Assembly: GCA_001599595.1 (NCBI GenBank)
Contig: BCHH01000002.1
Coordinates: forward strand, 4,316,055-4,380,054
From: Beverwykella pulmonaria
Lineage: Eukaryota > Ascomycota > Dothideomycetes > Pleosporales > Melanommataceae
Length of the DNA stretch: 64,000 nt
Reading direction: 5' to 3'
Shown: positions 33,471-45,514 of the stretch, one piece after another
Numbering within the stretch: position 1 is the stretch's first letter
Layout of the letters: each line of letters opens with the position of its first letter
Program-made: the position numbers and the translations under genes
The notes under the pieces: model-generated
The model's database searches: none
Told to the model about the DNA's origin: nothing
What the model saw: the letters and a program-made list of their open reading frames with translations, nothing else

Positions 33471-34558
33471 ATGTTCACTCCTATCGAAACCAGCATTGGA
33501 GCTTTACTACTTCACCAAGCGACAAGCGTCCTTCTATTCCAAAATGGGACCGTACTGGGAGCATCGGGATATATGCGCCGACTTTTCTCACGCCCGACGA
33601 AGGGAACGCTCGCATTCTTTGTTGGAATGGCAGCCAGCATTTTACCTTTGAAAGTGTTCTTTCCTGAACTTGTCACTGTCTATCCTCCAGTCCCTTCATC
33701 GCTCCAGGGGGCATTGGTAACGGTGGGAGTCGGAGCGCTTGTCGGATGGGGGACAAAAGTGAGTATCATCGCTCCAGGATCTGTGCGGACTAGAAGTTGA
33801 CAATGTCAAAGGTGTCTCACGGTTGTACTTCCGGACATATGCTCTGTGGACTCTCACGGCTTAACACATGGTCAGCAGTTGCGGTTGCCACCTTCTTCCC
33901 TGTCGCCATGATCACCCATCATCTGGTGCATCCGTCTCTTCTCACAGAAGCATGTGCCTCGGGCTTTCCTTGCTATACGCCGACGTATCCTTCCCGCGAA
34001 ACAACCACTGCGCTGGTCGTCTTTGCTGCTGCGACCATCTTTGCTTGCCAAGCATTCCCACGTATCATCGCAAAGTTGACCGCAAAAGGAGACAAAAGCA
34101 ACATAGACAGCAGTGCACGTCACGTTTCTGAATTCTGCGCTGGTCTGGAATTCGGTCTCGGTCTGCACATCACCGATATGGCATCGCCATCGAAAGTGCT
34201 CGCCTTCCTCTCCTTCCCCAAACTCGACGTCTGGGATCCATCGATGGCACTGGTGATCCTATTCGGAATCCTGCCAAGCATCATCGAAATACAACTCAAA
34301 GGACTCAGCAACCCACCTCTTTTCAACGAGCGTTTCGAAATCTCAAATAAGACGATCAAGGATGTGGACTGGAAGTTCGTAGTCGGGGCGGCGGTTTTCG
34401 GCGTCGGCTGGGGCCTCACAGGAACATGTCCGGGACCAGCGGTGCTCAGGACTTTTGTTCAGCCATCCTGGGGGTTGATGTGGATGGGAGGCTTCTGGCT
34501 TGGTGGGCAAATAGTTGCCGAAGGAGAGGCTTCCGGTGCCGGAGCTATGTGCGGGTGA
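33471..34558 (+). CDS. YeeE/YedE-family membrane transporter (sulfur transport)
   Basis: Two exons (33471-33758 and 33812-34558) give 344 residues. The protein is highly hydrophobic with about eight to nine membrane segments. The signature of the family is split by the intron: GALVGWGTK then VSHGCTSGHMLCGLSRLN. A second cysteine loop, GLTGTCPGPAVLR, lies near the C-terminus. Bacterial members take up thiosulfate through a cysteine relay, and both Cys loops are kept here, so transport of a sulfur compound is likely, though the membrane is not known. The first part matches the internal half-repeat (TSIGALLLHQATSVLLFQNG). The protein ends GEASGAGAMCG, a Cys-containing tail. Confidence 0.9.
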
Positions 34559-35375
34559 AGCGACTTGGCTCGGCTTTTTGGTTTACTCGAACGATACCCA
34601 TTGGAATTGAGAGGTTGCTGCTCGTAGGTTGAATGCTATTGTGTACCGATGTCGCAAAATCGAATGATACATACGGAATGTCGTCATGTCCGCATGGATG
34701 TCGAATGTTGCGAAGATGAAGCATCGTAGCTGGAAGATGCACAGGTGGCGTAGGGAGGCCGGTGTTCAGGTGTGTCGTACTCACCTCGCTTTAGCTCAAC
34801 TCAGCATAAATACGCGAGGTGCGAGACCTCTACAGTACAGCATTACGCGCCGGCACCTCGGAGCTGAGAAAAGGATCAGCCCTCTTTGCAAAAGAGACCG
34901 GGGTCGAATGATGTCCGTAATACGGGAAAGCGACGATGTGGAGCAACAGTTAGCGATCTGGACGTCGACGTCAAAAATAGATCCAAGCATTCGTTGTTGG
35001 AGAAACCATGCTGATGAACGTGCTGGATGCGATAGACTTATGATAGTGAACGGTAGTGAGTATCGAAATATGAGCTAGATATGCATGTCTTTATCATTGA
35101 GGCTGTGACTTTCCAATCATAGTTCTTTTTATCCAAACGCTTAAAGCGAAGGGATGAACACATGCTGACTAATCCGCGCTAAGAGCTCTAAGGCGGTGGC
35201 AGAATCTCAAAATTTCTGGACGACCGCATGTTCGAACATTGCAACCTTACTTCCGACATATTGCCCACAGACAGTGTCAGTTTCCTAGGTATTCCTCCCA
35301 ATTTAGGATCTCGATTCACGGCGCAAACGATCGAGCCGGCCGATTTCCGTATTAGCACATGCGCCAGCCTCTACA
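34559..35375. other. Intergenic, promoter side of UTP7
   Basis: About 0.8 kb. The plus-strand frame at 34686-35078 has no motif and is judged spurious. Nothing else was seen. Confidence 0.5.
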
Positions 35376-37046
35376 ATGGCCGCAATGGATCCCCCCAAGG
35401 CCCCGCTCACGAGGCCAAAATCGAAATCGAACACCGCACCCATCGCCGACACAGACACTCTTTTACAACGCGCGCATGCCGCCGACGCAGTAGCAACATA
35501 CGGCCGAGGCACCAAAATCCGGATAAAATCCGTCCGCGACAAGAAACTACGCGCAAACCTCCGCTCCCTCGAAGCCAAAACCAAAGAGGCCACCATCCGA
35601 GCCAAAAACGCTGAAATCCTCCTCGAGAACAACGCAGGCTTGCTAGAACCTGAACATGCGCTCGAACGGACTTATAAAGTACGGCAGGATGAGATACGGC
35701 AGGATGTGGGTGTTGAGACGGCAAAGAAGGGATTTGAGTTGAGGTTGGAGAGTTTCGGACCTTATGATGTGTGCGAGTATACGAGGAATGGAAGGGAGCT
35801 GCTGATTGCGGGGAGGAAGGGACATGTGGCGTGTATGGACTGGAGGGATGGGAAGCTCGGGTGCGAGTTGCAGCTCAATGAGACCGTAAGAGATGCGAAA
35901 TGGCTGCACAATAACCAGACGTTTGCTGTAGCGCAGAAGAAAAGCGTGTACATATACGCGCGCGACGGCGTGGAGATCCATCAGCTAAAAAGTCACGTCG
36001 AAGCTACGCATCTGGAGTTCCTCCCATACCACTTCCTCCTCGCCTCGGTCTCGATAGCAGGAGTCCTTCGATACACAGATACCTCGACCGGCCAATCTCT
36101 CTCCAGCATCCCCACACATCTCGGGCAACCGACTTCGCTATGTCAAAACCCCTACAACGCCATCCTCCACATCGGCCACCAAAAAGGAACAGTAACACTC
36201 TGGTCCCCCAACACCGGCACCCCCCTCGTCAAGCTCCTCCCACACCATGGTCCCGTCCGCGGCCTCGCGGTCGATCGCTCAGGACACTACATGGTATCCA
36301 CAGGCCAAGACCGCCGCATGTCCATCTGGGATATCCGCATGTTCAAAGAAATCCACCGGCACCACCTGCGCCTCCCCGGCTCCACAATATCCATCTCAGA
36401 CCGTAACCTTACAGCCGTAGGGTGGGGCACCCAAGTCTCCGTCTTCAGCTCCTCCATCTTCACGCGCGCTCCCGAGGACTTCGATTCCTCCCGCCTCACG
36501 ATCCCAACACCGTACATGAACTGGGGCGGCGAAGGCCAGACCATATCCAAAGTAAAATTTTGCCCCTTTGAGGACATCCTTGGGATATCGCATAACAAGG
36601 GATTCAGCTCTATCCTCGTTCCTGGCTCAGGAGAGCCCAACCCCGACACTCTTGAATCTGGCACCAACCCCTTCGAGACCTCCAAACAACGGCGCGAGAC
36701 AGAAATCCACGCCCTCCTCGAAAAGATACAGCCAGAGATGATCAACATCAACCCCAACTTTGTCGGAAACCTGGATCTCGCGTCTGAAGAGCAGAGGAAG
36801 AGGGAGCGCGCAGAGAACATGAGGCCGGAGGACAAGGTGGCCGAGATGAAGAAGAAGGGGCGTGGACGCAATAGCGCCCTGAGGAGGCATCTGAGGAAGA
36901 ATGGGCAGAATAATATTATTGATGAGACGAAGGTCAGGGCCAGGGAGGCGCTGAAGAGCAGGGACAAGAGGGAGGTGGCGAAGGTGAAGAAATTGAAGAA
37001 GGAATATGGGCCTGCATTGGAGAGATTTGCAAGGAAGGGGCTTTAA
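35376..37046 (+). CDS. UTP7: U3 snoRNP/SSU processome WD40 protein UTP7 (WDR46)
   Basis: A single exon of 556 residues. The N-terminus is basic (TKIRIKSVRDKKLRANLRSL). A WD40 propeller spans about 130-400, with blocks such as GRKGHVACMDWRDGK, LHIGHQKGTVTLWSPNTGTP, VRGLAVDRSGHYMVSTGQD and RRMSIWDIRMFK. The diagnostic BING4CT region follows (TISKVKFCPFEDILGISHNK, SILVPGSGEPN, NPFETSKQRRETEIHALLEK). The C-terminal tail is Lys/Arg-rich and nucleolar in type. UTP7 works in the small-subunit processome during 18S rRNA maturation. Met-Ala-Ala-Met offers two start codons close together; the first is used here. Confidence 0.95.
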   Translation: MAAMDPPKAPLTRPKSKSNTAPIADTDTLLQRAHAADAVATYGRGTKIRIKSVRDKKLRANLRSLEAKTKEATIRAKNAEILLENNAGLLEPEHALERTYKVRQDEIRQDVGVETAKKGFELRLESFGPYDVCEYTRNGRELLIAGRKGHVACMDWRDGKLGCELQLNETVRDAKWLHNNQTFAVAQKKSVYIYARDGVEIHQLKSHVEATHLEFLPYHFLLASVSIAGVLRYTDTSTGQSLSSIPTHLGQPTSLCQNPYNAILHIGHQKGTVTLWSPNTGTPLVKLLPHHGPVRGLAVDRSGHYMVSTGQDRRMSIWDIRMFKEIHRHHLRLPGSTISISDRNLTAVGWGTQVSVFSSSIFTRAPEDFDSSRLTIPTPYMNWGGEGQTISKVKFCPFEDILGISHNKGFSSILVPGSGEPNPDTLESGTNPFETSKQRRETEIHALLEKIQPEMININPNFVGNLDLASEEQRKRERAENMRPEDKVAEMKKKGRGRNSALRRHLRKNGQNNIIDETKVRAREALKSRDKREVAKVKKLKKEYGPALERFARKGL

Positions 37047-37439
37047 ACTTATATGTATGCATAGACTACAGGCGTTCAAAAGCTAGGAAATGGGAGATGG
37101 CATCAACATATGGCGTTCGATACGGGTAGTCATGGCAACTTTGGAGATATTCAGTACATTCGAATACCAGCTCGTTCCGAAACGTTTGCCCCAGTAGTCG
37201 TCAAGTGCTATGATTCGGAGCGCCCATCCCGATAGTAATCATTCCGATTGATGTACCAACAACCGTACCCATATGCATTTCTTCCGAACAATCGGGTGCC
37301 AGTAGTAGTGATTGCGCCGGTCCAACGCCTTGTCTTCTGCATTGTCTGTTTCCCAGACTCTGTTCCTACTAAAATTCTCGTTCAGACTCTCTGCATGTTG
37401 TCATACTTGTCTACCTTTGGCATGATAGCGTCCTCATGA
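37047..37439. other. Intergenic, 3' flank of UTP7
   Basis: No gene was seen. A 63-codon frame at 37248-37439 has no motif. Confidence 0.45.
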
Positions 37440-38040
37440 GAGACTTTGGGCATCATCTTTGACGCCTCTTTCCAAGTTCTCTCGAATTTGTTTAACTTAT
37501 TGTTTTTCCACTCTCACCTCTTGAATCTCCAACTTCTGTTTGGACAACTCTTACTCTAGTTTCTTCATGTGGGAAGCTAGGCTCGTGAGCTCCTTTCTGT
37601 TTTAGCCGTGTTGTGACAGATCACGCCCAGCTTTGTAACTTGCAATTCTAGCTCCGTCTGTTCCACACCCTGCGCTATCTTGTCTATCTCTAAGCTGGTG
37701 TTTTCTTCCTCAAGCTCTCGATCTGGTCTTGCAACTCTTTGGTCTGAGCTTTATCATCTTTATGTTCGCAGATTTAAATTTTCAATGCCATTGAGTGCTT
37801 CAGCGACCTCACTTACCCTCTCAATGACTGCAGCTTCATAGCCACAAAATCAGGTGCGCAGGCTTCATTCTACGCTCTTCCTTTCCTGCAAAGCCTACGT
37901 CCTCGGCGTGTTCTTCCCTCAGTTTAGCATGTTTTTGTTCGAGATCTCCAATTTGATAAAGTTCTTCTTAAAGGCGCTGGCGAGGTTGGACGCCCGCCTC
38001 TGAGTTTAGAGGTTTTGAATGAGTAGGTGTCATGGGAAAG
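37440..38040 (-). pseudogene. Coiled-coil protein relic
   Basis: Reading the minus strand in shifting frames gives heptad-like, Glu/Lys/Leu-rich pieces: EELYQIGDLEQKHAKLREEH, then EDVGFAGKEERRMK, then KDDKAQTKELQDQIESLRKK, and LEIDKIAQGVEQTELELQVT. Stops and shifts separate them, so no intact gene exists. The pieces resemble a long coiled-coil protein of unknown identity, and coiled coils are hard to assign by eye. A short frame beginning MTPTHSKPLNSEAG at the upstream end could be its former start. Confidence 0.45.
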
Positions 38041-39946
38041 TTAGTGGGTTAAAATGAAGGAACCTATGGTGCGTGACGATGGTCGTGGCGACAATGGAAG
38101 GTAGAATGAGAGCGAATAGGTGGGCAGACTGACAGCCTTGCTAACAGTCTTGCTATCAGGCCTGGGCTTCCTCGGCTCGAGACCAACTTCTTCACTTCAA
38201 TACAAACCACACCACTCACATACCTCGTCAAGTCACACACCTTGTTCCTTACCTTTTCCGTGCTCATCATGTCACACGTGAAGTAGAAAGACCTCAAGAA
38301 TTCCGCAACCGAGCGCGCTGGGAGGAGAGCCAAAGGTGTTGAACAGCGGAAGGAAGGAGCGCTCTGTAACCAAACCCTCACCATCTCGGAATTGCATAAC
38401 ACATAATACCTCGACAAACGTGACGGCGATGATGATAACGAAAATCGAAGACCAGGATGAAAACAATGAATAAAAAACAGGAGAGATGAAGAAATTATCA
38501 AGATACGGCTCACTGCTTGCAACCTCACCGTCCGTAGGAACCTCGGACGTGCAAGCAACACCCACCGCATCTTCTTCAATTCCATAGCTGCCCAAAGCCA
38601 TATGCCCGTCTTGCGTGCACGGCAGCTAAACATGAGCTCTTTACTTCGTCCAAGGAAATTCCCCCAATCGCTAGAGTAGCACGCAAAGAAGCAAAGACAT
38701 ATACTTGGCTGCATCATAAGCGAAATGCAAAGCAATCTAATCTCTTGTCAAAATACCAAAAGCAGCAACTTTCTTCCCAAGCCATCGATCACCTGGCTAA
38801 GATCTCATCCTTCAAGCCCGCCACTATACGATCCTATGCATCCCATCTCTTCCCAATATGCCAAGACTTCTTTCCGCACCTTAGCACTTGCACATGCCGC
38901 GTTCCCTTTTCTTAAGAGTCCACTGCGGTGGACCAGCCCTGTTGGTAGAATCCACGGCCTGAGCCATCTCTTTTGCTTTTTCCAGATGGTCACAACATCA
39001 CAGCACCCACCAACCCACAGGGGAACCTTATCAAATGTTCAATTATGATTCCCGAGTCTAGTCCCCCCCTCTTTCCATCCATCCATCCGTCATCACCAAT
39101 TCTATCTGGCTTGTCCAACTTTTATTCATCCTCGCACCTACACACCCTCATCCGCATCTTCATCCTTTCCCTGCCTAATTTAAAAAGTAAAGTACTAATA
39201 CTAGATATAACCCTGTCCAGGTTCCGTCCGATCTCTAACTCCAAAGGTTTGTTTGTATCCCATCCAGCTAGTGATTTCAAATCAAAAGACTAAAAAAATT
39301 TCATTAAAACTGGGGGTTGCGAATGAGCCAGCCCAACGATCCAACGAACAGAAAGACCAAAATCCCAGAGAGGTATACAAACGATGTAGATGCATGCATA
39401 GAAAACAAAGGCCGTCATATACAAAGTTGAAGTAGCGAGCGCCGCCAGTAGATAAGAATGTGGTAGTAGTACGCAGCAGTTTGTTGAGTCAAGATAACTA
39501 GTACTAAATCGGCCCCGAAGCTAGAAGGCATCGCTCCAGGAGACAGCCGAACGAGCGAGCGGATCCGGGTGGGTGGGTGGAGCGCAAGGTGGCCGTATGT
39601 GGGAGGGTCCGGTTGCGGCCCCATGGGCGAATAGCGGGCGGATATGATGAGAAAATCGAGATTGTCCTCTGGGAGAACATAGAATACGCCAGGCGCGGGT
39701 AGAATGCGCGCCGAATGACTCCCTAACTCCTGTATGCATATGCATTGGACAATGCTTGAAACCGGCGTTCGTGAACGCAGTAGAAATCCAGAGACGTCTA
39801 TTTATTAGCTGCCTTTGGGGCAATCCGTGTTGAGCAAAGCCGTATACCGTGGCCACATTAATTAACAGACATAAGAGAGACGGATGTTGTGGGATTGTTT
39901 AGAGCGGTCGGTACGAAGAAGTGTATCCACGCTGAGGGCGTATGTT
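38041..39946. other. Unassigned DNA of about 1.9 kb
   Basis: Two overlapping minus-strand frames (38064-38735 and 38272-38601) are open. The shorter includes a hydrophobic segment (SSWSSIFVIIIAVTFVEVLC) that could be membrane-spanning. Neither has a known motif and I cannot choose between them. A CCAT-type short repeat lies near 39077. The last 400 bases are the 3' flank of the KRE6-like gene. Confidence 0.35.
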
Positions 39947-42153
39947 TCATGCTTTACAATCATGCATGAATGAATTCATTGGTGTACCGTATTTTGTCGA
40001 AGCCCTGTGCAGATGTTAGGTGTCTGGATAGTCACCAGAAGGAGTGGGTTACGTACCATGATGTCAAGTTAGGATTAGCGTATGGCTCGGGGTGATTTTT
40101 GATGTATTGCGTAGTCTCATAATTTTCTGGATCGCAAGTAACAGATTCGCTGCCCTCGTCCTGGTATATGCGAATGTAGTCGATTCGCATAGTTGCTGGA
40201 AGTTGCTTGAGGATGCCCTCGAGATTGACGCCGGCGAAGCTGTTCGACATGCCGAAATTGGCGATGATGGACATGGGCTCCTCTGGAATGAGCCGCTCAC
40301 CAATGTTTCCATTCTGGCCAATGGCACGGGCATCCAGAGTCCAAGTTGGGTCGTCGCCCACATACCAGGTGATGTAGGCGCCGTCTTTAGCGTTGCCGGG
40401 TTTGTACTCAAAAGCATACTTTTGATATGCCTTGCCATCGTACCAATCATTGTTCAAGTTACTAAGGCCTGAAATAGCCTGCTGAAATGGTCCACCTTGA
40501 TAGGCGTTCATCGCCGTGATTGTGTTATCGTAGACTTCAACGAAATCTAACAGCTGTTAGCGCAAGCTCGTGCTAGGAAATGCACACGCTCACCATAATT
40601 TGGTCGGTACCAAATATCAAAGGGAGCCGACTGGAAACTCTGGGAAACTACACCAACACCATCCTGGTAGTTCGGACTCAGGAACGTGACCGAGGCTTCC
40701 AGTGCGTCGATTTCGGGTGCGCTTCGAGATCGTCCAGGGGTAGGGTGGTCTTCTCCTTTGCAGGTGCACGCGGGGAGTCGCATTCCTGGGAGGTAACTGA
40801 TGCCATCATATGAACTCTGGTTCGGCGTGATGCCCACGTCGCATTGGTCATGGTAACTATAGGGCCACATTCCTTCCGTCGTGGCCAGATAGCCTGGACG
40901 GCCGAGATTTCCCATGGTCCAAAAACCGGGCCAAAAGCCGATAATGTCTCCGCTGCCTGGTAGTGAAATACTGGCTTCCACATGGCCGCCCTTGTAGCAT
41001 AGCTTGTTCCAGGACTGTAGCATACCAGATCGGTAGTTCAGACCGTGATTCTGGAATTTGGCAAACTCGATATTGAGCGTTCCGTCCTTGGTCGTTACGG
41101 CATCGGGGTCATACCACTGTTCATGATTAACAACGAGGCCTGTACCGTAATGTCCATGCAACTCACCTCCAAATCCTGCGTTGCGCCATACCAAATGTCA
41201 ACGGCTTGGAAGAATGGATCGTCGCCATCGTAAAATGTGCGGCCATCGGTATTGAATTCGTCCGAGAACACGAGGTTTTGTTTTTGGCCATTGTGGCCTT
41301 TCCTGGACATGGCGCTCTTCGGTGTGTCGGGATCGATGAGGCCTGTGCGGAGACCCTTCAGGAGGGGCGTGTTCTCCTTTCCTGCAATGCAGAGAGGGTT
41401 GTTTGTGCAAGGCGTTCTGTCGGGCGTGGTCATTTTGTGGATGAAGGTTCTGCGACGTAATTAGCGTATACTCCGGGTTTTGCAGTGGAGGGAAACGTAC
41501 AATACAGGATACCCGATAAACAAGCAGAGTATACCGGCGCAGAGTATGACAAGAGCCCCCACGTTGAGCGCACCTCTTCTTGTGAAGACGTCGCAGTCGC
41601 GCTTCTCTTTCTCGTTGGGGTCTGGGTTGTGGAGCCAATCATCCTTCTCTACATCCTCTGGGAAGAGCAACAGGCCTGCTGAGGGATTGATGTTGAACTT
41701 CTCCGAGACGGTCTGCGTGTTCAGATCCTCTTCGCTCCCTGCGCGTGACGGCGCTCTCGAGTCGTCAAAGGGCGATGCAAACGGACCAAACCTCGAGTCT
41801 CGACTCCCAGCTGATTCTGAGCCCCAGCTCGTCCGCCGTGACGACATTACCGAGGGAGACTGTATAGGCGACTCGTCTCGGAATGGCTTCGTCCTTAGCT
41901 TCTTCGGGGGCAGCAACAGCTCTGCCGACTCGGCAACGCCAGCATTTCGGTAGAGCGAAAGGGGAGAGGTTGGTGACCGTATATTGTGACCAGGCGAGGT
42001 ACCGGGTCGGACAGGTGTTGTTAACGACCGCGCGGAGTTCTGGCGAGCTGTGCTGGGTCGTGGAGGGTGGGCGTCTGTGACGACCTCTTGCGTTCCCGAG
42101 TTGAGTCGTAGGTGCGGAGGAGCATTTTGTCGCGCCGACTGAGGCGGCGACAT
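39947..42153 (-). CDS. KRE6/SKN1-type beta-glucan synthesis protein (GH16-like)
   Basis: Five exons (42153-41501, 41449-41167, 41116-40594, 40546-40057, 40004-39947) give 668 residues. A Ser/Pro-rich cytosolic tail of about 190 residues precedes one membrane helix ([20 protein letters not shown]), giving a type II topology. The lumenal part is a GH16-like domain: [49 protein letters not shown], the catalytic-type motif [11 protein letters not shown] (E-x-D-x-x-E), and [11 protein letters not shown]. The C-terminus has a Cys pair region ([14 protein letters not shown]). Yeast Kre6 and Skn1 are needed for beta-1,6-glucan of the cell wall and act in the secretory pathway. The tiny last exon (19 codons with stop) gives the family's PN-type end. 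Confidence 0.94.
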
Positions 42154-44328
42154 TGTGAGCGAGTGTATAGGGTGAGTATGCTAAAAGGTCGATGTGGTTA
42201 TGAGGGAGCCAGGGCGGAGGCTATCAATTGGCGAAGCGAGTGTTGTTGGTAGGCTGTGGAACGCAACGAGGGAGGAGTCTAATAACACCCGTGGCTTGAT
42301 AACTGACGGGGCAACGGCAGCGACAAGACGCGACGTCGCTGAGTTCCGCTGCTGGGACGGCGCCTGGACGCGAGGGTGAAATGCTGCTCGATATCGCTGC
42401 TGGTGACAGAGAGCAGGAGGAAGGCGTGCGACGAGGAGAAATGAGTTAATTCCAGGGGAGAGACAGTGGGTCGCTCCTATCCCAGCCTCTGCACAGGTAC
42501 GGGGAAGCACGCGAACAGACGGGAAGGAGGTAATGGCAATAGGTGAGGGTAGTGTCGAGGGGAGGTGGGGGGGAGTTTGTGATAGAAACGACTGAATAAA
42601 GGAGTGACTGCGACGGCGGCCGCTGGTGCTGGTGGCAATCAAGACCAAAGAACCAAGACCAAGGACTGGAGTGCGGGCTGCTGGCCGCAACGAAAAGTCG
42701 GCCATCGCTGCCAGGCCCAAAGGAGCATGCGTGGGCGATCGCCCAGGGCCGTCGAAGCTTTGCCAGCGAATCAGGGCCCTTGTGGCGTCAACGGGGCGGT
42801 CGACTAACGCAGGTCAGGCGTGCGGTAGCCTGCCAAAAATATCGCGGCGGCGGCGATGTCATCGATTGTTGAACTGTTAGCCGCAGGTTTCAACACTTTG
42901 CCCACCTGTTTCTCGCGCCCTTTGCCCTAGCAACAGCGCAACACAGCCTGACAGCTACCATGGCCGACGAGACACCGAACACCTATTGTCGAGAACTCGC
43001 ACGGTATTCTGCCCTGCTGTCATTGGCGGCGTTACGGCGGCTGCGTGTCGGCTGCATCCACTCGAGCAAGCCATTTAACAAGCTTCCCCCTGACCCGCTC
43101 GAGCGCCCCACCGAAGCAAACTCTTCGAGCCTCATCCAAACGCCGCCTTGCTGCAGCCACCCCTTTATCGCATGGTGTCCCAAGACATGTCGTGGTAACG
43201 TTAATATCCCTCTATGTATTGTCTGACCATCCCTCCCAGAGAGCACTCTCCAGCCTCCTATAATTACCTTCCGCCCTGGGAGTTTGTGTGGGCCTTGTTC
43301 CCACCCATTTAGCTAGACTCGCCCGCCTTGGTCATTGTTGCATACTGACTGCATCTTGCTACGCGTGTCTCTTATCACGTCTCCCCCCTATTGCGCACGA
43401 CAGACACCACACCCCATCCCTTCGCGCGAGTCCTCTCTCAACATCAGACTGGTGGACGTTGCGTCATATGGATCAGTCGTGGATTTAACATTAGACGCGA
43501 TCTCACCTTCCGCCTTCGTATTCATCGCCAAAGGGCAGATCGTCCGTCAGGAGGATCGCACCCGCCTGGCCGCCCGGGGAGGGCTCGTGACGATCCTTGC
43601 CTCAACGCTCACTCACTTGGCGATAACGATAACGCCCCTTCCAATCCCATCACATCCCATCCTTCTCATGTTGAAGATAAATCATATTCCAAGGTTGTCG
43701 AGATACAAGCCGAGTCATGCGCCAGAGTATGCCATCATCACACAGCCAAAAACCGGCTGCGCATCCCAGTCCCGTCTCAAACCGTTGGAGCCGCCGGAAA
43801 TCTTGTTCTGCCTGCCAAACGATGAAACGCGTTCGAGTGCAATCTGCACTCTGCGGGTGATTTGCTGGCGAAGCCGAAATGAGGGAAATTTATGAGAGGA
43901 CATAGACCAATCATGCGGGGCCACGCGCCACATTTAGGCTGTGTGGCACAGCAGCGGCTCGGAACCACGAGTTCGCCCTGCCCGAGAACGGTTTGGAGGT
44001 TCAGCTGGGACGGTTTGCATGATGGAGCGTGATGTGTGGTGCGTTGGTAGGGCTACGATAGATTGGGATAGATTGGTGGAGCTCGTGTATGCTTGAAGGC
44101 TGAATTGTGAACGAGATGTCGATGTCGTGGTCTGGTGTCTGAGGAGCTGAGCTGCACCCAGAAGGAAAAGAATGCCCATGTAAAGAAAAGGGGCTCGGGT
44201 CTCATCTATCCTGTACATACGTGAACACGATGTGCATTATGCGCCCAAACCTCAAAGCAGCCCCGATTCCACAGCTATTGCCGTCCAAAATGCCTCCTAA
44301 GTGCCCCATCCACCCACTGCATCTCCCC
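42154..44328. other. Intergenic, long 5' region of the KRE6-like gene
   Basis: A GC-rich 5' stretch holds only overlapping frames on both strands (for example 42181-42720 minus), which I judge leader or noise. Around 43790-43840 (+) a run resembling half of a Zn2Cys6 domain appears (RRKSCSACQTMKR) without the remaining cysteines. No complete gene is present. Confidence 0.45.
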
Positions 44329-45514
44329 CTATGACTCTACGCTCAGCGCCTTCAATCCCACAACCCTCTTCTCCTCCGCATCCACACTAACAACATAGTA
44401 CTCAGCCCTGCTCCCCTCAAGCTCTACCTTAAACACCTTGACCTTCCCATCGCCCGCCTTCTTCACAGCGTCAATGACCTTTTTGTACTGGCCCTGGGGA
44501 TCAAACTCCTTCTCGCTGAGAGTAGAGACGTCGGCGTCATGACCGATGAGAGATTTCAGGTCATCTGGATCACATTAGCGGACATTCGCTTGCAATGAGG
44601 ATAGAAGAATGACTCAAGAACGTACCGGCCCCCACATCCCCACCCTCGAACTCCAAACTCACAACCTCAAACGGCTCATCTGCATCACTGGTATAATACT
44701 CCTCTACACTCTCCAGCACCTTAGGGACCTTTGCATTCACTGACTTCGTCTTATAACTCTTGCTATCCTTCGTCCCTACCCCTGTATCATTCGCCTTATT
44801 CAGAAAATCCTCATAGGCCTGATCACTCGCCATTTTACTACCGGAATTCGAAAATTTCCGACTCGTTTGATACTTGAACGTATATTCACGCGCTTGCCGT
44901 TGCGTCAATGGGCCACCGGTAATAACGTGTCTAAACCCCCTATCCTCTGCTTCTAGTCTTCTCTGTACGAGTTTCGGTTTCTCCTCCTTTGCACTTTCCT
45001 GACTGCGGAAGAATCGAAGCGGCAAAGGACCGAGCTGAGACCGTACCGTGACCGACTCTGGTTCTGTCTGCGGTCGCAGTGGCTGTGTCTTCCAAAGTGG
45101 GACCTCGGATCCAGCAACGTAGTACTTTATCCTCCTTTCTTCACTATCGAAGTCGTTCCCAATTTTTCTGAGCGGAAGCTCTGCTTTCTCGAACTTCTCA
45201 CACTCTCTCGGATCCCGACTTTCATAAACCTGCACTGGCAACCTCCCCTTCTGATATCTTAACGTAAAAGACTGCTGTTCGGGGCCGCGAAAATACTTTA
45301 TGGCTGGTGTTGATGGAGCCTGATGCAGTTCCTGATGTAATCGTGACGAGCTCTCGATGGGCACGGGCGCGCGATTTGTCTTGCGAATCTCGAGCTTGTT
45401 AGGCCGTTTTTGTAGAGGAGGTGTGTATTCGGGCGCGTTTATGAGGATCGATGGGCGTGCTCGTGGGCTGTGGATGCGGAGCGCTGTTTTGGCAGACCTG
45501 GGGGTTGCGGGCAT
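44329..45514 (-). CDS. Conserved fungal protein with internal duplication, function unknown
   Basis: Two exons (45514-44626 and 44564-44329) give 374 residues. The C-terminal 150 residues form a conserved fungal unit starting MASDQAYEDFLNKAND and containing VEEYYTSDADEPFEVVSLEF, EFDPQGQYKKVIDAVKK and RAEYYVVSVDAEEKRVVGLK. The N-terminal 220 residues hold two related segments of about 60 residues (LRYQKGRLPVQVYESRD...YYVAGSEVPLW and VRSQLGPLPLRFFRSQE...HVITGGPLT). The Met at 44833 begins the C-terminal unit alone, so either one long protein or a shorter one is made. No catalytic motif was seen. The family is known to me only as a hypothetical protein. Confidence 0.75.

Noticed and set aside
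34686..35078. 130-codon plus-strand frame
   Set aside because: No motif, overlapping minus-strand frame, and atypical composition between two clear genes.
41198..41638. 146-codon minus-strand frame inside the KRE6-like gene
   Set aside because: It is a shadow of exons 1-2 in another frame; the spliced model fits the family well.
42181..42720. 179-codon minus-strand frame upstream of the KRE6-like gene
   Set aside because: Composition is low in information and frames overlap on both strands; better read as leader or promoter sequence.
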